The position numbers and the translations under genes were made by a program. A DNA stretch of 64,000 nt from Planococcus citri (Eukaryota > Arthropoda > Insecta > Hemiptera > Pseudococcidae), in contig NC_088681.1 of NCBI RefSeq assembly GCF_950023065.1, positions 32,584,836 to 32,648,835 on the forward strand, in the 5' to 3' direction. The notes under the pieces are model-generated. The model was not told the origin of the DNA. It worked only from the letters and a program-made list of their open reading frames with translations, and ran no database searches. This document shows positions 55,901 through 64,000 of this stretch, one piece after another (the stretch's first letter is position 1; each line of letters opens with the position of its first letter).

Positions 55901-58579
55901 AACTCGCTTCAGTGTAGGTGATTTTTTTATATATTAAAAAAAAGGTCTCACAATGAACAGAATTTGGAAAAAAATCATTCAAACTAAATTGAAGTCTCTG
56001 CATTTTTTTTTTGAAAATTCATCATTTCTGAGAAAAAGAATCTTTTTTAATAATCTCTTTTCTAAGAAAGACTCTCCCTCGTGTTTCCAAACAATATTGG
56101 TGTCTTTACGAAGCCCTCAAAGTTCAAAAAAAAAAAAAATTGAAGTCTGTAAATTTTTTCAAAACCTCAACATTTTTATTTTTTTCTTTCATTTTTTCCA
56201 AATTTTTTTCATTTTAGAACTTGGGAGGGGCACTTTCCGGAACAAAGAAACAATTAAATGGTGCGGAAGTTTAAAAAAATCGCAAAAATTTTTTCGAAAG
56301 TACAAATTACAAAATAAGACCTACTATTGTTCATATGTCATATGTTGCTCATGAGGGGATGGATAGGATGGGGGGGGGGGTTAAAATAGAAAGTACCAAA
56401 GTAAGGTGTTTGCCTTAAAAATTTTTAATTCTTAGAAAATTGTTGTCCAGTCTTATTTTTTCATATTTTGTGAAATTGACGGGTTCTCTGGCACGCCATT
56501 TTGTTTTTTTATTGAAGGTGCTGACAATTTTTGGCGTGATTTTCTACTCCCCATAAGAACTTTGAGAAGTAGGAACAAAAAGAATGGAAAAAATACCACT
56601 TCAGGATAGGTTGTTAACCTTTGTCACTATAGTGAAAGAAGGTTACTTTTAGATGGGACACTTCATATAATGACTAAAAAACAAATTGATTACCCATATC
56701 CAGAATATTCGACCAGAAAAATACTCGATACCGCAGTTGTTAGCAAAATGAAAACATGAAATCGTAGCAATTTGAAAATTTCCGGTATGTTACTATACCA
56801 AAGAGAGGAAAAGATTCACAGTTTATATTTTTTCGTATATCTATTTAAATCAATGTTGTCGAATGAGCTAGCATCAATATAGTTCTTCGAGTTGTTGAAA
56901 ACAGCGACAAGGCAGAAGATACAACAACATTATAGGTACGACAACCTATCAATGGAATTTTATAATAATTTCGAAACGGTCGCGATAAAAGAGTTTTTTT
57001 TTCCAACTTGACGGATACGCTATAAATCATACTTTGACGCGGATTCTCTCAAAAGCGTTGAAAAACTTTCACCTTTTAAACGAGCCGGAATTTCGCGACA
57101 AGCTTAATATATCAAGCGAAAGTAATCCTATAAATCGTTCTTTGAAGAAAAAATAAAAAAAAAATCGAGAGAGAGGAAAAGATTGACCGACATTCTTTTA
57201 TTTTTCAATCTTTTAAAAATCAAAGTGCAAAAGTAATTTCCAATCGGAGTGCTCGACATATTAGTTTATTTGATTAGGACGCGGTGTTTAGCTTTAGCTG
57301 CATTGTATACCACTATAAATACGTTCGTTGGTCTGATAGCATAAAAGCTTTATTATTATATGGTGTGCTTTAAAATCTCGTTTATCTTTCGGCTGCGTGT
57401 GCAACGTGCTGTACGTTTTCTTCAACGAAACGAATGGCCATTTTGAACGGATTTCAGGCCGAGATTTTCATCCGTAATCAATGAAATTTTTATCATCAAC
57501 GTGTTCGTGTGTAGTACTCGTACCTACCCCAATATTGTATTGAGACAACGAGCTTCCACGGTTTAGAAATTTATTTTGCGGATGTGCTAAACGCGTTCGG
57601 TATACTCGTAATCCCTATGTATGTCGAAATGTCCACCAAACCTACATTACCACTTCAAAAGACGCTTTTTTAAGGTCCACCGGCGATGATTTCAATTCGC
57701 TGTATTCCATTAGAGCGATGTTCTTTTATCGCTGTGGGCAGAGGTGTTTGTTGGTATGCTTTTGTTGGCTGTTGATGGAGATTTGATTTGTGTTGTTTTT
57801 TTTCCCTACTCTCAAGAATAAAAGAGCCAACTTTGTTCAATAGTGGCCTGCTTTTTACCTACTTTTGTTATATATACTTCACGTCTTTGGCCTTCAAAGG
57901 TACCTATACGTATCACAGTGAAATATGCCGCTTTACGTTGAATGTGTTTGAAAAATTGCTAAATTTCGTTCAATTCGAAAATAATGAACGATTTTTTTTC
58001 TTCTTCAAAGAATCGAGTTTATTATGTTGCAAATTTCGTATCACTTTTGTTATTTATGAAAAAAAAATTTCTATAACGTGGAAAATTCATTTTTTTCTTT
58101 CAACAAAAACAAGGTCGCGAAAAATTGTACGAGTAAAATTTGCATACGAAAAAAACCGAAACCTTTTTAGCTCACTTTCTTCTTTTTTTTTACATCGATT
58201 TGAATATCAATCATTGAAAAAAGGTGTGAAATTGAGAGAGTTTAAACCCCTGGTGAATTTTACCGGAATGTGTTTGAAATTTTTTCGTAGAAAATTTTCG
58301 ATTCGTACAAACTTTAGTGGAACTGAAGTATAAAGTTGGCCATTAAACGAATTCGATTACAGTTACAGAATTCTATTTCTCGAAATTTTTTTTGGAGTAA
58401 AAAATTCAAGATGATGATGATTACATATACTTTATTTAAATTTTTTAATGAAAATTTGATTTTACGCCATTTAGTGAGTATTTTAAAAAGAGTGTGGTGC
58501 AAAACCCCTATGACCATAATTTCAGCTACCAAAATTAATTTTTCGATTTTTGGAAACTTTCGAAAATTCAATATTGACT
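55901..58579. other. AT-rich DNA with no supported gene
   Basis: Frames at 55953-56354 (133 codons) and 57788-58333 (181 codons) are Phe/Lys/Ser-rich translations of T- and A-runs with no recognisable domain, so I do not call them. A G-run lies at 56371-56380. A less repetitive, CpG-containing segment lies at about 57240-57640. Confidence 0.45.
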
Positions 58580-60010
58580 ATTTTCAAATTTGAGCAGCTA
58601 AAAATCAAGTTGTGGCTCAATAGTTATCCTCGACCTGTTTTATGAGTGTATCCAAATTTTGTGGCCAATTTTCAAGCGGGCACTCGGGTATGTTTTTAAA
58701 TTGATAATTAACAAGGAAACTAACCGACCCAAACATTATTGAAATAGACAAAAAAGAAATTATTGATGGAGGCTCTCAAAGTACATCACTAGCTAAAATT
58801 CAGGATCTGAAATTCATTTTTCGACTTTTGGCGAATTTTTCAAAAATTCAAATATGGGTCCAAAATGGGAAAAATCAAAATTTCATCAAATTGATCTAGA
58901 AAGCTGAAATTTTTTTAGGTATGTCTTATTTTTAACGTATTTAGTTGAATGGTGGTGGTTTCAAACCGTTTTGGAGCCTCTGACAGATTTTTGGAATCTC
59001 CAGTTTCCAAAAAAAAAAAAAAAAAAAAAAAACGCTGTAGATACAGGCAAGTATTAAGTAAAAATTCAGCTCCTATAACCTCGGATTTACCGTCTTTGTA
59101 ACTCTTTCGATAGATTTATAAGTACATGTTTTAAAAATATTTTTGTGCCGGTTCAAAACCAAAATTTTTTCTATGATAATTTCCTGAAAAAAATGAAAAA
59201 TTCATCATTCACGAACAAGCTAACAATTCAATTGGTAATGGTTTCGAGCTGGCCGTCTTAGAGCCTCCCTCCCCTAATTTTTATTTTTCCATTTTCCCCC
59301 TAAAATAATCACTAAAAAAAATTTTGGACTTGAACTGGCACAACAAGATTTTGAAAATATGTGTCTAAATCGGTCGGAAAAGGACGGTGCATTCTAAATC
59401 ATAGGTTTCATTTTTACTTTGCCTAATACTTCAGCGTTTTTTTCTAAAACTGGAGAATCCAAAATTCCGCTGGAGCCTCCAGAACGTTTCGAGGCCATCA
59501 CGACCAATAAATGGTGGGGAGGGGGGAGAAGGGGGGTCAAAAATAAGATGCAAACTGAATTTCAGCTCTCTTGGTCAATTTGGTGAAATTTGGATTTTCC
59601 TCCATTTTTTTGCCCTAACTTTTCGCAAAAGAATTGAAAATTGAATTTTGGAATCTGAAAGTCTGACTAGTTGGTAGTTAATCGATTCCTTTGATCGCTT
59701 GAAAAAATTTTCTGCCGATTCAAAATACATACTTCTCTGGTAAGTGAAAAAAATCAAAAATTTTCTGTTCTTCGGGAAACTTTGAAATTATTTCACAAAT
59801 GGCTGTATCTGATGTGTGATCAACGCCCTCCACTGCATCCGAATTTCACTTTTTCGAGGCAGTTTGGGAGTCTCTAGTACGACTTTCGATTCCTCCAGAA
59901 GGCGTGGAAATGCTACAGTTAATTTTTGGGTTCTCCAAAGCGATTTGAACTTTTTGGAGAAAATTGAAAAATCACTGGAGGCCCCACAATGGCCCAATAA
60001 AACTAATATT
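58580..60010. repeat. Cluster of dispersed-repeat copies
   Basis: The cluster begins with 'gagcagctaaaaatcaagttgtggctcaa' near 58592, which recurs near 63204, followed by a 'cgacctgttt' segment. GGAGCCTC-type cores lie near 58973, 59258, 59470 and 59860, and GGAGGCCCCACAATGGC near 59977. Orientation changes within the cluster. An A-run of about 23 bases lies at 59009-59031. No gene is supported. Confidence 0.5.
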
Positions 60011-62899
60011 TGTTGATGTGTGGGAGATGAATTGAAGGCATTATTCACATTGGTTCATTTTTCTCAAATTTGTACCTATTATTCATGAAAATGTTGAGAA
60101 ATTATCCATAAAATAGCTTTTTACAATTTTTTTTAATTTCCGAAAAATCGTCAAAAAACCTAAAATGAAATTTATAACCTGAAGTTATTGGTTATAGGTC
60201 GTTCAGGACATGCTGTTTCGAGTGTTAACTTGGTTTTGTTCAAATCGAAAGGTGCCAGTTCGAGTTTGTTCCCTTGAGTTGGACGCACCTTTTTTTCCAC
60301 CAGAATTCAACTTCTCTTCGTTTTTGTTCGTAATATTTACACAGGTTCAATTCTTTCAAATACATTTTCAGCTCGAAGTCAAGTTCCTCAGTGAATTTTG
60401 TGAAAATCTAAAGCGTTGTTATGAAATAAAAAACCCTAAAAATCGACTTTTCCTTACTTTTTTCTAGCCAAGAGAAAGCAGATTTTTGGTGATCGGTTCA
60501 AAATAATTGTTGTAAATGTCTCGCTTTGAGTGATCTGGAGAGTTCAAATTCAGCACGAAAATGTCCAAATGATTTTCAAAATTAATTTCGAAAGTTTCCA
60601 TTTTCTACGCTCTATACCACCTCTTGACAACTCGAAAAAAACATCATAAACCTGTACTTGGATATTTCAAGGGAATATTCAACTTTCATACATAACGCTT
60701 TCATCCAGAAACCAATAAAATTACACACATACACGCGGCTATCCTTCTCGTAATTTTACCACATTAGTGGGAAATTTTCGCCGCAGCAATATGTTTTTAC
60801 ATCAATCACCAACCGCTGCTCGTTTGCTCTTTAATTCTCCATCATAGCTCTCCGCTTCTTCACCGTTTAATATACAGTCCAAGTGAAATATTACACCTAC
60901 AAGCACGCCTATGACCGGCCATTTTTTAATACTTCCGGTTCAAAGGGAGAAAAAATAGACGCCTGAAATACGTAGGTATATACGTTTACGTACAGCTAGG
61001 TGGTTGGGGTACCTCTAGATACATATAATACGCACAACCGTAAGCGAAATTATTTTAACCTTTAATAATACCGCTAGGCTCGCGTACACTATGGTGAAAC
61101 GTAGTAGAAAAATTGTGTATATTCAGGTGGAAAGAAACTTGCCAAAAGCAACGAAATTGTATTTGATTTATAACCCGAATGAAATATTGTCACCACGTTG
61201 GCTACTTTCAACCCTGCGAACGTGTTATACGTATTACATCGCATCCCACCCCCTCCACCCGAGTATAGTGGCAGCCAAGCTAACGCACAGTCTGTTATAA
61301 AAATCTACCGTTTCTCTATACCTACCTACGTGTTCTATCCTTTTTTCTGCTTCTTCATTTTCCATATACCTACATGTATGTACGTATCTAACATCTACAC
61401 CATCCAAGTGAGCAAAGGGAAAAAACATCCTATGAAAGAAGCCAAACATGGAGAAAATTTAATTCTTCGGTGTATCGAAACGTCTCTGTGTGTATGAAAA
61501 GAAAACCTCTCGTCCATATTCGAGTGTATGAGTACGAGATATATGTATTGTACGAGGAGCAACAAAAACTAACCCATTTATAAACGTAAACATAGCAGTA
61601 CTAATTTTTACAAAAACTAAAAGAAAAAACAAGTTTTATTACGCGGAAGACGGAACTCGGTAGTTGTTGAAAAATTCAAAGTAAACATTTAAACAAAACC
61701 GAACCCGAGGTGGAAAAATAATAATGTATGTATTTGACGGTGCGGTATAAACTATCAAGAAATAACAATACCGTAACAATGCAATCTTTTTCTACCTACA
61801 AAACACGTAACGACTTCTTTTTTTCTTCTCTTTTTCGCTTTCTCCGTAGCTCTAGTTCTCTCTCAATAACGAATACAAATAAATGCAGTACCTACTACAA
61901 AGGTACGAATTTTGCGTTATTTACTCGATATTTTTTATTCTCTTTCGCCGAATATATCTCGCCATTTTCATTGGTTTCCCTTCAGTATATGTTCGTTTTT
62001 AATGCTATTACATTTTACATATCACGTTCTCGTTCTTTTCGCCATGTACGAGCTCTTCTCCTCTCTGGTACGAGTTTCGTAAACCGGCGGAGGCAGCATT
62101 CGTCGGGTAACGAAAGCACGAAAATTGCGCAATAACGTTTTCATCGCTTCCAACTGTTTTTTCCTTCTTTTTTCCCCTTATATAAGTACTATTCTTCTAA
62201 CTCGCTTCATCATTCTGCGCGTATTAACCGCATCAAAGAATATTTCCCTACCTGCGTTGAAGTGTGCTCGTCTTTTTGCGGCAACGTGTATTGAATGAAA
62301 ACACACCGCAGCGTACCCAGGTACAGGTATCTGGAAAACTCGCTGTGTTTGTTATCAAACTGCAAACATTTAGAGCCTCCGGGTGCAACATGTACTCGTA
62401 TGTATCTATAATACTATAAAGGAAAGTCCCCTTTTTTTGTAATGGGTAAACTCAAAACTTGCCGATCCAAAAATTCTGAATTTTTATCCATACGAACGCC
62501 TGTAAGCTGGAGAGTGTTTATAGCAAAAAAAAATTTGAAAAAGTTCAAAAGGACAATTGTTATAAAGCTTCAAAGTTGAAAAAAATGACGACTTTTTTGG
62601 ACTTTGCGGAGGTGAAACCAGTTTGCGGAGAGACGAGGTAAAATTTCGTTGCAAAGCGAGTGTATTAGGTTGCATTGAGGGTAGGTGCTGGAAGTGGGGT
62701 GGTTCTAAGTGTAGTAGGAGTCCATCAGGTTGTGAAATACGAGTATGTATCATCTCCATACAGCAGTTCGGAACAGTGTTGCCAGGTTTCTGAGATGTTA
62801 AAACCCCCAATTTATGAATTTTTAAACCAAAGTGAAGGGATAAGAAATGCAGAATAGGTAGGTAAGTATGTATGTACTAAGGGAACCTCTTGAGTTGTC
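60011..62899. other. AT-rich DNA with no recognisable gene
   Basis: No supported gene. Frames at 60210-60467, 61198-61497, 61728-62135 and 62484-62810 (minus) have no recognisable domain. Parts of 60720-62400 are less repetitive and contain CpG, and could include regulatory sequence, but nothing specific is visible. Confidence 0.45.
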
Positions 62900-63500
62900 C
62901 GCCTTCGATTTGGACGGGACCGCAATTTTTGGAAAGAGCATGTTCTAAAACCCCCAAATCCAAATTTTCAGCTGCCCAAGTTCATTTTTCAAATTTTGGC
63001 GAATTTTTGAAAATTCAAAAGTGACTGTTTTTGGCGATTTATGCGTTTCTTAAAAAAGTACGTACTTGATCAATAAAAATGGTCAATATGAATTATTACC
63101 CAAATCCAAATTTCACCATTTCCAGCCATTCTGGAGCCTCCAGCCTGATTTGTTAATTTCTCCAGAATTTCAAATTTGCTCCAGAAGGCGTGAATATGAA
63201 ATTGAGCAGCTAAAAATCGAGTTGTGTGTTATACTCGATCTGCTTAACGAGTTTATCCACATTTGAGTCGGTTTTGGGGCGGACACCTCAAGAGTGGTTT
63301 TTGACCAGCTTTTTTCAAATAGAAACTCCAAAAAAATCAAAAGTTTTCCATTTGCGAGGAAATTTTTTAAATTTGCACGAATCACTGTATTTTGTCCAAA
63401 ACTAACCTCCCGAGACAGTATTCCACCATTTTCCACCGATCTGGAGCCTCCAGCGTGATTTTTAAGTTTCTCTAGAATTTTGAATTTGCTCCAGAACCTT
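62900..63500 (-). repeat. Dispersed-repeat copies
   Basis: CTGGAGCCTCCAGCCTGATTT near 63131 and CTGGAGCCTCCAGCGTGATTT near 63440 are near-identical cores about 310 bp apart, each followed by 'ctccagaattt(c/t)(a/g)aatttgctccagaa'. Between them lies the 'gagcagctaaaaatcgagttgtg' module with 'gatctgcttaacgagtttatccacatttgag'. The spacing suggests tandem units of about 310 bp. The 66- and 88-codon frames here are repeat by-products. Confidence 0.6.
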
Positions 63501-64000
63501 ATTTTTCTTATTTTTTTTTTTTACTGAGAGCTGTTGCTTTGATTGTTAGAAAGTTATTCAGTTCAGGTTCATAGTTATAAAAACAGTTGCAAGGAGTAAA
63601 AATGAAATGAATTAAAATTGCGTGAAATTTTCAGTGAGCACCTCAGCGTTTTGCCTACCTTAAGGGTCATGCAACTTCAATCCCTTTGAGGGACAGGTTA
63701 AAATTTTTTTTTTCCTTGAAACTTTCAGGGTATTATTTTTTCATCTAAGTAAATAAACATTTTAAGGGGGTTCCCGGATAAAAAAGTTCACTTTGAAAAA
63801 TATGTATACAATTTTGAATGTAACTTTTGAATGATAAAAGCTGCAATGCAACCCTCAGGCTCAGTAAATCACTACTGTATTAGAGAAAATAGAATACTGA
63901 AATTTTTTTTTCAACACTCATGTATGTACGTCAGACTCTCTGAAAAGAGGAAATTTTTGATAAATTCGAATTTAAATTGACTCATATGTACTAAATTCAT
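63501..64000. other. AT-rich DNA with no recognisable gene
   Basis: Nothing recognisable as a gene, RNA or mobile element is present in the last 500 bases. Confidence 0.5.

Noticed and set aside
55953..56354. 133-codon plus-strand open frame
   Set aside because: Phe/Lys/Ser-rich product of homopolymer tracts next to dispersed repeats.
57788..58333. 181-codon plus-strand open frame rich in Phe and Lys
   Set aside because: Translation of T- and A-runs; no domain, no plausible signal or membrane arrangement beyond composition.
62780..62800. CAGTGTTGCCAGG as a transposon end
   Set aside because: Only one end was visible; no inverted partner or target duplication found nearby.

Overview
The window looks like nuclear DNA of an animal, most probably an insect. 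It is AT-rich and full of homopolymer runs, foldback DNA and transposon relics. It carries a Ty1/copia element whose primer-binding site matches an internal part of initiator tRNA-Met, as in Drosophila copia, and a Jockey-type LINE fragment. I cannot name the species; a hemipteran is only an impression. There is no operon-like arrangement, rRNA or CRISPR array, and I noticed no tRNA gene by eye. I found no convincing complete host protein-coding gene. Apart from the copia polyprotein, the open frames are short, low in complexity or explained by repeats. The window is best read as intergenic or long-intron DNA.

Layout. 1-3483 is plain AT-rich sequence with one copy of a dispersed repeat. 3484-3740 is a near-perfect palindrome with a 1-nt centre. 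5997-9313 is a decayed LTR element with gag but no pol. It is interrupted by a 5'-truncated LINE (10-bp target duplication) and a hAT-type MITE (8-bp target duplication). 15890-17020 is a 22-24-bp minisatellite. 18699-23525 is an intact copia element with two identical 163-bp LTRs, a 5-bp target duplication and one uninterrupted 1341-codon gag-pol frame. 26793-28496 is a 1.7-kb foldback element flanked by TA. 31275-31495 is a second hAT-type MITE with a perfect 8-bp target duplication.

35481-38950 has the architecture of a non-autonomous Helentron (DINE-1/HINE-like): a 12-bp inverted repeat near both ends, hairpins at both ends and two tandem arrays inside. 39718-40101 and 50390-51088 are MITE-like. 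42680-43473 is a GC- and CpG-rich island, the most gene-like unique DNA here, with one weak exon candidate on the minus strand. 43474-45965 is a 2.5-kb foldback with roughly 1.05-kb arms.

An unnamed dispersed repeat, recognisable by the core GGAGGCTCCAG or its reverse complement, recurs in at least ten places on both strands and also fills the 1.7-kb foldback. The copia gag-pol can in principle supply every copia function in cis. The MITEs, the Helentron-like element, the foldbacks and the gag-only element encode no transposase, helicase or reverse transcriptase and would depend on proteins made elsewhere.
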